The notes below the pieces were generated by a model. That model saw nothing but the letters and a program-made list of their open reading frames with translations, made no database searches and was not told the DNA's origin. From Stichopus chloronotus (taxonomy: Eukaryota > Echinodermata > Holothuroidea > Aspidochirotida > Stichopodidae), in NCBI GenBank assembly GCA_021234535.1, contig CM037848.1, positions 14,091,444-14,155,443 on the forward strand: DNA of 64,000 bases, in the 5' to 3' direction. Position 1 is the stretch's first letter. Each line of letters begins with the position of its first letter. This document shows positions 1-13,700 of the stretch, one piece after another. The position numbers were made by a program, and so were the translations under genes.

Positions 1-2551
1 TTCTCCAAATTTTCCTAAACCTGTAAAACCTTCCTTCACATACTAATGATAAATGGTTAAATTACAGAATTTGCATGTGTCACATACAAAGAAAATGAGT
101 TACTAAGTAACCTAATCAATTTGGTTTTCGAAAGCTAGAAAATTCCTGACCAGGCACCTTTCACACTGGTGCTAATCCAAACGCACACAACCAGTGCAAG
201 TCAGGATACAGTTTTCATAACTTTTGGATGGGAACTTATCGATATCAGCGGGTCCCTATTTAAGTAGGTAAGATGAAAGCATTTGAGAAAATACATAAAC
301 TATGCATGTACAGATAACATCCATCCTTAAAAATCTTATTCTGCTTAGTAAACAGATTAAGTTTCCTTGTTTGGGGAATTTAACTTCTTTTTGCTGTTTT
401 TTTTTTCTCATATATTGCTATGATGGAAATTCACATATGATACTCCCATGTATTTCACCTCACTATTCCTCAAATCAAACGAATGCTCCAAAGAAATCAT
501 ACTAATGAAATTGCAAGTCTAAGAATGAGTAGACAAAGCATAACAACAAGTGCCTCGAAGGGACAAAACAATAAAGCGTGTGCACACCCAGCTACAGTAC
601 TCCCACAGTGTAGACAACCTTAGTTACAGCTTAATACGAAATGTACTGCAGCTTCACAGGATTGCCATCTGTGCACACAGTATATAAACACATGAGACGG
701 GTCATGAGCCAGGAACTAAGCCTTTGCGCATTTTTTTTTTTCCATAAATTCACCAAAAAATGATGCAATCTTGTTTGCATACTTGTACACCACTGATAAC
801 ACAAAGCACCTCACGGGCAAATTTGGTGGCTACAATCAATCATCTGAAAATCAGACCACATCCCCAGCAAGCATACTGTAGTGTGGGTGTGAAATACGAT
901 GCATAACAATACATTACAACACACTGTACAGTATGTCAATCAGAAAACATTCTGTGCACTGCATGAGGTACTGTATGTATATCACATGACTAACATCATT
1001 ATCCAAACCTTATCCAGTTCTGTGGTTGCCAAAAAAAAACGAGATACAGTACATTTTGCCATGTCAACATTAAATTTGTATTTTTATTGAAAAGCTGACA
1101 TTTCTAGGACTGAGTATTCAATACTAAAAGCACAATGCATCATCCCTTCTCTTTGAAACCTGATGAAAAGTTTACATCAAATCAGGTCATCAAACCTGGG
1201 TCATTACTGTATGTGGCATGCTGTGTGGAACAGGTCCATGCCACTGACTCCCCACAACTCACTGGTGTGAGTATTCACGAGTGACTATACCAACCCCTTG
1301 CTTCACTAATGCATGCACTGAGACATGCTCTAAATGTACTCAAAATCAATTCACGCAGTATACCCTCTGAGGTCTACGATGCCCTCATCTGCCTTTTGCT
1401 CAAGTCAACACACTGTACTGTAAACACACTGCAACACCCATTTCAATGCCATTCTAAATGATATACAGAAGATGTATCAACATTCACGAACTGCACAAAA
1501 ATTTACAGTACTTCTTTCATTTTCAGCTGCGCTACTGTATTTGATGCCACACAAGCATTTCAACGATTGAAACCAAGTCACGTTGCAAGCTCTCTCACCA
1601 GTTCTGATTTCGATTGCAATCGCCACACACCTGACACCTCACGTACGTCACCGTTCTACTACACGTGACATGCTCCCATCACGTGGAGTGAGTGCTGTTG
1701 CAGCTTGTGCAAGGTTCGGCCATGCACGGTTTTGGCTAGAGGCTCAAACAGGTGGCCACTGGCAAATCAGCGATACAGTTTATACCACACAGTTGTTGCA
1801 GCTACTGATGACTCATCGAGCAATGTGCTGTATAGATCTGTGATGTGACCACTGATTGAGGTGGACGGTAAAGATTGAGAACCACTAAAGAATGTTACCT
1901 TTCTGTGCACGCTGTGCAGCTCTGTATATCATTTTATTAAATTCCCCTCACCCCCTTAAATCAACTTCAGAAATGTTACCTTGGAAAATTTCAAGTAATT
2001 ACACTGTACTGCAGACACAAACATAGTACCATAGCACAATTTAGGAGAGCTGGATCCTATAGACAGGTTCTCAAAGTGAGTAATTTCTGTAAATTTGGGG
2101 TCTTTTTTTTTTAATAGATAATGGAAATTTGTAGAGAGACCACGTGGAACATTACTGCAGACTGTCACCTGCTTGTATGTAGCAATAAACGCTGATTAAA
2201 CTACGGCATGTCTCATTAGCTACTGCATGTTCTCATTAGAAGACCATTCCTCTTCCATGTTGTACCAAACTTCAACCAAGTACTGTAATATAAACCACTT
2301 TAACAAATTACTTCAATCTTTTCTATTCCAGGAGTTCAAATTATCTGTTCAAGTCCTCTGACAAAACATAAAAGCACTCATATTGAAAAAATGCAAACTG
2401 TGATTTTGTGGGACACTAGGAATGAAATAAAGAAAAAGTTGAAGCATGCATTTTATTTTGCAATTGGTATTTTGACGGGAGCAAACATTGCTCCAACAGA
2501 CTTTGTACTGTAACTACAGTAACCCTTCAAATGATACCTGTGTATATACCA

Positions 2552-2592
2552 GGAGGTAAAAATATAGCTTAGGGTGATGCAATACAGCCTTT
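2552..2592 (+). repeat. Partial copy (3' end) of dispersed repeat family A
   Basis: About 41 bases match the 3' end of the repeat at 10527-10780 nearly exactly: GGAGGTAAAAATATAGCTTA, then GGGTGA, a variable base and GCAATACAGCCTT. Sequence on either side does not match, so this is a truncated copy or a shared terminal module. Confidence 0.65.
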
Positions 2593-5500
2593 AATAATGA
2601 TTAAAACTATTTTCTTTAAATGCCATGTTGGAATATTCTAAACACCCTATTTCCCTTTAAATCTGGAGAGAAAAATTGTATTCTACTACAGTAAAATGAC
2701 ATTAAAAGCAACTGTGATTTTACATGTGGTAGTGACATTAGAATGTACCTACAGTATCTGCCTAAACCTTCAGGCCAATTCCTATCTCAAATGGTGAAAT
2801 ATTGTAAAGGTTGAGACATTACAATTCTCTGCTTTGTATTCTTGGAAGCTCTACTTTCCATTACAAACTCATGATTAACTCTGCCCACATCATGAATATT
2901 TTAACTCAACTTCTAAAGTTCTTAAACAGCACTGATTGTCCTCCCATTCTGTTCATGTGGTGTACATACTATGTTCATGTATACATGTGTATTACCGAAA
3001 TGAAGAGGGGAGGGGGAGGGGGGAGCAGCAAGGGGCAGATCTGTAAACATCTCATCATCCATTGGTTGAACCTGATATTAGGCTGGTGGCATGTGATAAA
3101 TGTCAAAAAAGGAAATTGGAAATGCCAAAATTTCCTTACGAATCAAGTGTCTATTGTAATTATGTAAGTAGAAAAAAAGGAAACAGATATCTTACTGTGA
3201 TAGTTCCTGTCAGCATTGTACTGTCTGTCTGACACAGGTACATGTATCTAGATACCAGCTCCAACTGATGTAGTACTGTAGCATATAAATCATGTGATGA
3301 CATTTGACAGTAGTGTCAGAAGCAAGGCCATCTGTGTCTAGATAAAAAACTTTATCTTTAATTATCACAATCCAAAGGAAAGCAAGTAATATTCAAGAAC
3401 TTAAGAGGTGCACACCTGCTGGTAACAGAGCCCCAGAATACTATTAAAGGGACACGTTTTCTTTTGATTATCTTTGGTGGTTTATCTGCAAGTAAGTACT
3501 GTAATTCAACTTACAAATAAACTAGAGAGAGCACACTAAATCGTGATGCCCTTTTAACAGGTACTTCATTTTTGTTATCTAAAATATGATTTCAGTAAGT
3601 TTTGCTCTTCAACAGGCAAACAAAATTCCTGTCACGATTTAGGTCATTGAGACAATAACATCAAACTTTAGGGGTTACATCTACAGCTGAGAGAATGGAG
3701 TTTAATTCGAAAGGTAATACGCAGCACAGTAAACAATGAGTGTATAAACTACTTTGTAGGACCAACTTCTACATACAACATGAGAATCATGTACAGAAAC
3801 CATTACTTGTAGGCAAATAGGCAAACATCAGCTGAACCGAGAACTGCACTGTAAACTATGACACAGCGTCCTACATAACATTACACGAACACAACATAAA
3901 ATGAAAAAATTACCACCATTTGCTTCCATACCACCAACAATGAACAACGATACTGCAAGGATTTTGGAAGGCAAAATAACACTTTTGTCATTAACATATC
4001 CATCAAATTAAAAGCTTATAATGACAATGAATAAATTTGCAACAAAAGTGTAGATTGCAACGTTCTACCAGAAGAAAAAGTCCCACCCATACAGTACAGT
4101 AGTTGCCCTGTTGACTTGCCTGTCCTGCCGAAAAAGGTACAGCTGCGACCCTATTCAAGCACCTTTTCAGGCATATCTTTGTATTGCACTTAAAATCTTG
4201 TATGTACAGGTAACATCTGTAATAACACATAATCTTTCAGGGAGTAACATTTAAGCTCATTTTGTTTGTTCTATGAAAGTAAGTTGGACAGGCTCGTGTC
4301 CCACCAGAGACTGCGACATGCCCCACTGGTGGGGTGCATCCCCCCAGGTTGAAGTACTTAAGACAAACAAATTATGGTAAAATCTGATGAAAGAAGTCCT
4401 AGGAATTCAGACCTTTCAACCAGATTCTGATAAGTTTTCAAGTATGTATCACAAAAAGAAGAAGACCTGTTTCTCACCAATGTTCATGATTGTGCCCAAG
4501 GTACCAGGTCTGTACAGTGGGTACGCGGGTACTGCGCCCAACCTACCATAAGGCCCTGTTCTGAGTTTATGACCCAGTTGCAGTTACGTAAATGTACGGT
4601 GCACATAGGATGAAAATCTTACTTTTTCTTCCCCCTTTTTTTTGTTTTGTTTTTCAGACTCCATATGCCGAACTCAAATGACGTCATTGTCAAGATACCG
4701 AACGTGATGTTTAACTTACAAGCAACGCATGATGTCACATTACAATTTCAAAACAAATTCGGAGCATCCTAAACAGAAGTTATGTCTTTGGGTACCCGGG
4801 CACCATCCTGACCGACCATGGACTGTGGGTACTCCATCAAAAGTTTGGACCCAAAGCAAACACTACTGTACATAATGTGATCAAACTAAAGTACAGTGTA
4901 TACTACAAAAATTCATTTAACATGGAACTGATAGAAGTATAGAATTCCATATTGCATATTCAAAAGCACACCTCATAATCTAGGGATTCACTATTAAATC
5001 AACAAAATTGTGAAGACGAGGGATAGCACAGCAACCACCATCAATTAACAAGATACTGCACACCAGGATGCTGGTATTCTAAACAGTAAATACCAACAGT
5101 GTTAATTTTCACAGAGATAGCAACACCATACAACTCGAGTCTCATGTGGCAGCTGTTGTGCCCTATCCTACAATAACTGTGGAAACTTTATACAGTACCC
5201 TAAATTTGTTTGCATTGAATGCGATACCCTCTGATTCTTGTAGATTTAAGGGTTCCTTGGAACACACTCACACACTGGACATAACGATTGCTTGAGATTA
5301 CAGCATGAAATGGCACAGATGTATATTTCTAGTTTCAATATTCACTTTAGATTACTGTGCTTACTTAAAGGAAAATGGAGCCTTTACAATACACCGACAT
5401 GACATACAAAAGAAAATAGCAGTAATCATTGCTAAACCATTCAGAGCTTCATCTTCTCAAAACATTATGCATGTGATGAGTAATGGAAGATGCATCATTT

Positions 5501-8500
5501 GAATTTTGAAAAGTTTGGGTAAACAAATTAGTGTTGAGTAACAAATAACTGAATTTCCATCTGTGAGGAGCTTATTTCTTGAAAAGAAGGCTACAGTTCT
5601 CCCTTATTTTGAATAATCTATCATTCTACGTCCACAAACATTAGTTTCAAAAGTATGGAAGTTTCCCCTAAAACAAACGCCGTGTTTCCCTTTAACGTTC
5701 TCAGCCTTTACTGTAGACAACTACACAGATTCTCAATGTTTTTGACTGGTGTATGTCGTAATCATACACATATACCAGTCAAAAAGATTAAATTTAACAC
5801 ATGGTCCAAGGGTCAAAGTCTACTGACAAGTTAGTACAGTACTGTGCAGATAATTATATTCAATTTAGAGCAGCCAGTGTTATGTAAAATCACATTAAAA
5901 ACACAAGACTTGACATAACTGCAGAGGGCTTACAATCACTCTGACGTCTTTGGAGGCGGGCCGCTTGGAACTCTGAAGCTCCTCCCTACTCCTGCTTGGT
6001 ATTGGTTTCAATGACACCTGAACTGCCGCCTACATATCGCACCGAATACAATTATGGACATTGGAAAGGGGTTGCGGTGTGTAGCATAAGTTCATCTGGT
6101 GAATTGAACACAAATGTGGAAAATTTTAGGTGTACACAGTAGTGTTGGCGACACGTGACAACTTACAAGTGAAGGAAAACAGACACATTGTGTTTGACAT
6201 TGCAATTGTAATCGATTCTCGTAAAGAACATTAATTCAAAGCGTTGCAGACACAAAAATCATCTTCATTAACAGCTTTCAAAGAAATCCTGGAGAGTCGT
6301 AATTCCAAGTCACAGCTCCCAGCCAAGATAAGGCTCCTCTGAAGTAGAATCAGGTAACCAGTCCAAGGCTACTGTACACTGTAGTACTGTACTGAACAGA
6401 ATCTCCACCGTTAACACGAAGAACGGTACCTATGAGTTGCTGAGGAAAGCTTAGTACTGTGTCTATGCTTCACTAAGCGATGCAAACTTTACACTTACCG
6501 AAGCCAACATCACAAACATCACCTTAGAAAACAGGCTACCTAAAAAAGTTCTGCATGGAATTTCCCTTTGAGCCTGTAATTCCCTGTCATTGTGCAAGCT
6601 GTGCCAGTTGTATGATGTAAGTTTGATGCTGCTACTAAATTTGAACACGATTAAAAATCATCACACATAATATGTAGCCTAGCATCGTGTACTGTATACG
6701 GTACATATATACAATGATTTCCTGTGGAGACTGGTATTTAATGTTCGGTGTGTCAACTTAAGACAGAGATAGTGTATGTGGATGAGACGTAAAGTAACAG
6801 CAGACAGAGTTGGTTAAATAGTAGGTTTTGAAATGAAAGGTTACTCAACTTTGGAACTGTGCATTAACTTATGGATAATATTCAAATATCCAAAATATTT
6901 TTACACTGTTATGATAGACTAATCTCTAAGGATAACTTTTCTTTGTATGGTAATCAATTGAGTTTGTTGAGTACTGTAACTTTTTAGAACTTACTGTGTC
7001 AAAAACTTAGAAATGACAATTGATTTTACCCCTAAATATGATACTTTAAGTATCAAAGGTTCTGAAATTGAACGTGTGCAAACGTGTAAGTACAGTATTA
7101 AGGAGTAACTACTGTACTGATGACAACTTGAACTGACATAGTCATATTGATGCTACTGTATCACTGAACAGCTTACAGAAGTTCTAAAGTGCATTATTTG
7201 AGTAAACTCAATTACTTTACTGTAAAATGTTGAAAATGTTAATCAAAACAATTTACAAAGTATAACTCTGTCATAGCTACGGTAGTGTTTGGCATTATTG
7301 TTAAATAGTCCGCTAGGGCAGAAATGCTAAAAAGTGTGACTGGAAGACTAGATAAAATTATCAGAGGGGTGGGAAAGATAATTGGGGAGACAATGCATGA
7401 TGTAGAGACTATTTCTGTCAAATCAAAGGAAATTATAGAGGGCATGAGCGACCATTTGCGTTGGATGTTCTATAGCACAATTTCTAGATCTGGTCGTCTG
7501 AAGGTTCCTTCTGCCTCCACTTACCCTCATCCATCCTCCTTAAGGTAGCAAGCAATAAGAATTTACAACACAGCTTTTAGTGGAAAATAACCCTTCTTCA
7601 TCTTCAATACTGTTGATGGCTCTGGTGGCTCTTTTCATGTAATTATACTTTAATTAAATATTTACGTTTAATTCTTACATTATTTGTTCTTACATTTTAA
7701 CCAACTACAGTATTTGTTTATCTACTTAGTTTCTTGCTGTACGACTGTTTTTCATAATTATAAATGTGTTAACTTTTGTACCTGTTGTGCTCTCTTGCAA
7801 GCAATCTGAGTTTCCTTGCATGGGTCAAATCAATTTCTGTTCAGGATAATGCACTTTAGGGGGTTGATGCTATCGCAGTTCACTCTGCTGTACCCTCATC
7901 CATGGCTTATATTAACCATCATTCCTTCATTATCCAAAAGTTAATTTGCAGATCCAAAGTTGATTAACCTTGTCCATTCATAAGACAGCAAGATTTAGAT
8001 GAACAAGATGAAAACGAAACTTTGGATGGGTAAATAACCGTCTATCCAATGAAAACAAAACCCAAGAAACAGTAAACATGATTTACAATATGTCAACAAC
8101 GTTTGTGCACAGTAGACAGAGTACCACCATTATTTTGTGTAACGTAGCAGACCACGAAACGCTATCGATCTACGTTACATACAGTATTCATCCGGTGCTG
8201 ATTCAAGTCTAAAATTCATTGTGTATTATCCTTTGCATACTGCACCGTCGACTGACTGTAATGGGCCAATTTAGGAGCTTGAGGATGCTTCCCAAGCACA
8301 GTACTTTTTGAATGAACAGGAGTTAAGGTTTCATCAAATTCCAGATAATGTATACTTATTAGTTATTCTTTGTACAATCATCAAACATTATCAACAAAGG
8401 AAAGAAAAAAAAAATGTTCACCAAAGGCATGTGAAAAAGGCAGTGTCTTGCTTTTAGTTACATGAGACCCAACTTGAGTCTTTGTTTTTCAATTTACAAC

Positions 8501-10526
8501 ATACTACAGTACAAACTGTACAATATCAATTCAGCCCAGGAATGTCTCTCCAGTGATTAGCATATATCACTCTAGCAGTCACGCTTAAAATACTCACAAG
8601 AATATTATTTATTAACTGCAAGCATCTTCAATGCTGATGTGCACTGAATATTGATGTTAGCAATTTATGTACAGTACATTCTGAAATGTGACAACGTAAA
8701 TCAGTTGTGAATTCAAAATGACTTTCACTTAGACTTGTTAGTGGCGAACTGGAGCACTTGATGTTATCACGCCATTTTACCATGTCCATGCAGTTTGCAA
8801 TACAATGCCAACAAGAAGTACTTACTGTACAGTACCAGGCCAAAGCATTGACTTATATTTTACACCACTAACAAATGGTTGTCAGCAAATGTACACCAGA
8901 AAATTTACTTCTTTGATTAATCACATGCAAAAGACTGTTTCAAATTCAACAAATGCCCCAATCCATACCATGATATAGTGCGCTTCGACGTTAGTCTTAA
9001 GACTTTTATCACCTAATATTTCCTATGACATTTGGAAACCTTTACACCATACTTACTAGCCTATGAGAGCAAAGTTAATTTATACCAGAGTGACCCATCA
9101 CTTCACAGTTTTTTTTTTAGATTTCCAGCTCTGTGTAGTGTGCACAGCTTTTGCCTCGGCTAAGTGCATGTGAGGAGTGGGATATGGGACCAGTCCATAA
9201 GCAATATCAAGTCACACTTTAGTACAGTATCAGCTACAGTATATTGGTTCTTTAAAATTATGCAGCTTTTTTTCAACCAATGGTATTTTGCAGGCACTAT
9301 GACTTGTAAAAAGGCAGTGACAGAAATCACTGCTTTAAGAACTTGAGGCTGCAATAGGGCCTACATTACAACTTTTACAACATGAAACTTTTGACCGAGC
9401 AGTACTTAAAGCATGTAGTGTTAAGTACTTGGAATGATGACAAAAGTGAAAGCGGGAAGTGATGAAATAACAATTCTGTTTCCCTGCCAAGTTTCACAGG
9501 TTTCTCTGTAATTCCTCCAAATGCCGAGGTAACATTTGGGGTGTGTCCACTTTATAGTGATGTGGTAAAGATGTAGTGTACCTCCCCTATACTGTTCAAG
9601 TATCTAGACTGATAAATCTACAGGACTCTCAAGTCCTGTAAATGGTACAACACAATGAATTGTTTAACTATTTGACTCTTCATCACAGATACTGTTTGTT
9701 TTCATGGTTGCAAAGACTTGATTCCAAAATGTAACATTACTAATTAACGAAACATAATTGTACAAAGGGTATGAATAAAACAAAAGGCATCGATACAATA
9801 TAGCCAATTCTGTTTACTTTTCATGATCCAGTGCCATTTTGACACTCGAAGATTTTCCACCGTAACAGAGATTCAAATCCCCAGATGGCAGTTAAAACAA
9901 ACTGACCTCAATACGGAGTAGAATTGACCTCGTGAAGCTACAAGTATTTGTCATCTAGCTGGGAATTCAATTTTTGATAGCAGCTACTGAATTGTACCTG
10001 TATCCCGCCACTTACTACCTTAAGTTTAATCAAAGAGAGATGGTGGACCTGATGTACAGTAGTGCTGTGGGTCTCTTATAATATGTGACAAAAAACTGGG
10101 CAAACTAAATGCCACTTCATGTACTTAAGTATTTAAAAAACACTTATCCTTTTTCCTGTCCCCACCAACAGTCCAGGTTTGCTTGTACAGTAATAAAGTT
10201 ACCAATACCGGATCTACTGTACGTTTTGTGTGCAATGCTGACAGAGAAAACTAATGTACATTATAATACAGAACAGGTGGGGACTTTTGGCTGTCAACAA
10301 TTTGTTTAGTGCAAGAGACAACATTACTATTCCCGAGAGAGGCATACTGTTATCTCAATTACTGTAGAGTTGTCAAAGCTTATTGTGATGTGTTAATTTC
10401 TTATTATTCACAAATACAACTTTCCTTCCCAGTGGCATCTACAGGCCTTGAGTTCAAGATTTGCCTGGTGTGCTACCAATCACACTCCTCAGGACATTAA
10501 GGAGTGTGGAAGGTGTGATGTGTCAC

Positions 10527-10780
10527 TTAAAGACAAAAACTCATCACCCCAGACAGTTTCAATTCTCCCAACCACCTACCTCTAGTCCCTCCCTCAGCCT
10601 GTCTTAAATTCCTTCACATGTGTAATCAAAACGATGGATCCCTGTGTACGCTGTGTAATACGAGCTGCTCTGCATCTTTCGAATTTGCTGTCAATCTTAG
10701 AGTACTGTAACTTAGAACCAGTTGAGAATTTTGCTTTCCGGGAGGTAAAAATATAGCTTAGGGTGAGGCAATACAGCCTT
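10527..10780 (+). repeat. Dispersed repeat family A, full copy
   Basis: About 254 bases recur in reverse orientation at 54257-54505 with only scattered substitutions and small indels. The match begins at TTAAAGACAAAAACTCATC and ends at GCAATACAGCCTT; sequence outside these limits does not match. It has no coding capacity. The sharp limits and dispersed inverted copies fit a short non-autonomous mobile element, but I see no clear terminal inverted repeats, target duplication or A-rich tail to assign a class. Confidence 0.7.
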
Positions 10781-13700
10781 CAACTTGAATGTATACATAT
10801 CTGAGTTCCATTCTTTGTCAAAGAGTGCAAAAAAAAATTCCATTCCTCACAGACAGTTGAGGTGATTGGAGGTGTGCCATCACACTCACTTGTACAGTAA
10901 GTCTCAAAATACAAGGCCAGCATCTAACAATCCGCAGGCTGCAATACGCTGATTCAACATTTTGTTATCAGTCTCAAATGAATGATGCCATTGAGGTTGT
11001 TTTTGACAAATTTATCAAACAATCTTTTGTGTAAAGCTGATTTGCATATTGACTTCTGACCTGACTTTCCCTTATCGATCAGGGATGAGCCCATGTCGCG
11101 TGGAACCACGTGCTTCTATCCAACACTTTCGTATTTCACTCAGCAATCATTCAAAAATACCCTGCACTGTTTTTAAGCGTTTCCAAATCAAAACACTTTT
11201 TAATTAAAACAAAAACAATTTGAAGCTGGATCACACAAAGTGGACAAGTGGACACATCAAAATTACCCACCGCTCAGAATCAAACATGCACACCACATGC
11301 TGATAATGTTGATTAGTGACGAATACACTTTAGAACTTGGCTGCCCGGCCAAAAATGCTCAAATGACCAAGGTGCTCAGTGAGAGCATGAAAATTTGTTT
11401 TTGTGGTCAGCAAATGTTTCAGAAAAGCCAAAACTACAGTACTTAGCCCGAGTTTACTGATGAATGCATGCAACATGCTACAGCTTGTACAAATAGAACA
11501 AGTAGAGAATGTAGCACACTGGAAGTAAATCAATTTCATGATATTTGAGGTACTGGCATACTGTGCAGTAAATTAAGTGCACCTTGTGACACAGTCCTTG
11601 TCAGGAAAATATCAAATCATGGAGGTCCTTGGACATTTGATATACATTTCCTACCGGCAGATATCAAGTTTTTGTCAACAAGTCGGGACAGCTACATATT
11701 TGGCTGGTATGGTAATAAGCAAGCAATGCCAGGCTGAATGGTTCACTGAAAAAAGTATACACAATGGAGTTAGTGTCACAACCCACATAAGTTGAAGGCA
11801 GTTGTGCCCAAATGTAGCAGCTTACCATTAATAAAACCTTAACAACAGTTTCAGTTTAATGGAACATGTATGCAGTGATGCAGGTTAGTGGTGGCCCTGG
11901 CATCCGAGATGCCCAAATTCCCTGCAGGGCAACCAAAGTTTGGTGCAAGTTTGTCTTTCGGACAACCAAGTTCGGTTAATACTCAGAGACAAATTTAGAG
12001 GTTACTTGCAAAAATTACGAGGTGAAATGTGGTAATGAATAGCTAATAGCACAATGCAAGAGTGTTACTGTTACACCAACCTGGTAGTAAGTCATGTCAC
12101 GATTTTTAGCAGGACAACTAAATTTTGAAAAGGACAACCTCATATTTCACATTAGTTGTCCTAAGAACTACCACATGAAAATGGTAAAACTTCAACACTG
12201 TGTATGCACAATGCTGTGTTTGCACTACGGCATGGGATTCAGGGATTGTGTGAATCCCTCATTTGTCACCTGAATTTGGCACAAAAATAACAAATCTGAT
12301 GTGGGAAAATCCCTCACACTTTTCCACACAGCTGAGGTCTTTGCTGCAAAATTTTAGAACCTTTCCCAAGTGACAACTCTTACCTTGACGTTGTAAAACT
12401 CCCTCCGAAAATTTCCCCTAGTGAGGGATTTCCCTCCCAGGTTTAATTCCATAACACAAAGTAAACACCGCATGTACGTACAGTGAATTGTAATTGATCT
12501 TCTGGATGTGGACTACAATGTGTAGGTACAGTACCAAGCACAGTATCTAAGCTTGGCATAGAAACCTTGTTCATAGGTGTTTGTCAATAAACAACTAATT
12601 TGCAAAGTCTTGAGGAAGTAATTCCATACAGTATGATAAAGTACAACAATGAAATGTGACAAAAGCAGCATTTGCCATGGGCATTTCTTTGCTATTACTG
12701 TACAGGTATCAGTTACTGATTTCACTTTCAATATTAATCAAACAAAAATAATTAAAAATTTGGGAGTCTCAGGAATAACTTAGTTGCATTTTAATCTGTA
12801 CTTCAATGAGAAAAGAAACACTTGAATGAAATCTTCACCGTCCGGTGCTACACTCTGGTCTGTACTGTGTATACAAACACTAGTCTGCACAATGGATGAG
12901 TCTTACTCATGCACCACCTGTCCTCTCACTGCAGTCATTACAACAATGTCCTCGTACTGTCGCTGGGATTCTGACTCAATCTGTGCACAGAATGTACGCT
13001 ATTATGCCAACATAATCACACAACCAGTAGTATGCAATACCTCTTTTTCCTTATTCATTGAAATATCATGCTTTTTTAGCCTATCATCAAAGCATGAAGA
13101 AAGACTCGTAAAGTTAGAGACCTTGGATCTTAGATGAAGGCAAATATGTAATGGTTTGCAGGTGTTACAGTATGTGCTTGGAAGACGGTACATACAAACA
13201 CCTGGTTGGAAAGTTACAGAAAGACAGGACAAGCGAATATGGTAAATGCTGCTTCAAACTGGTGACAAAGAAGTGAAAGAACGTCATACAGTAATTATAT
13301 TTAATGTTCCTTGTAAACTATGGTTGCTGTATTTCCTCTTTCACTTTTATTTAGAGCTGACAGCCTACTTCACAAAATCACTTGCAATTACCAATTGTGA
13401 GTTTGAATAGCATCCAAAAGTGTGCTGCAGTACCATCCATAAAATCAACAACCTAAACTGTAAAATGATTTCCGAATGAAACTCAAGTTAAAGAAGCCTA
13501 TTTACAAAATATCGCACATCAAGACTTTCTCACAGTTTTGTGGTCATTCTAGTATTGTTTATCCACCAATCCTCTATGAAAATCTAAAATTCATTCACAA
13601 ACATACCAGTGCCCAGCCTGATTTACCAGTTGCCATTCCTACAGTATGCAAAATCTGCAATGAAATTGTGCCTTCACTGGTTCCTTGAAAATTATGCAAC

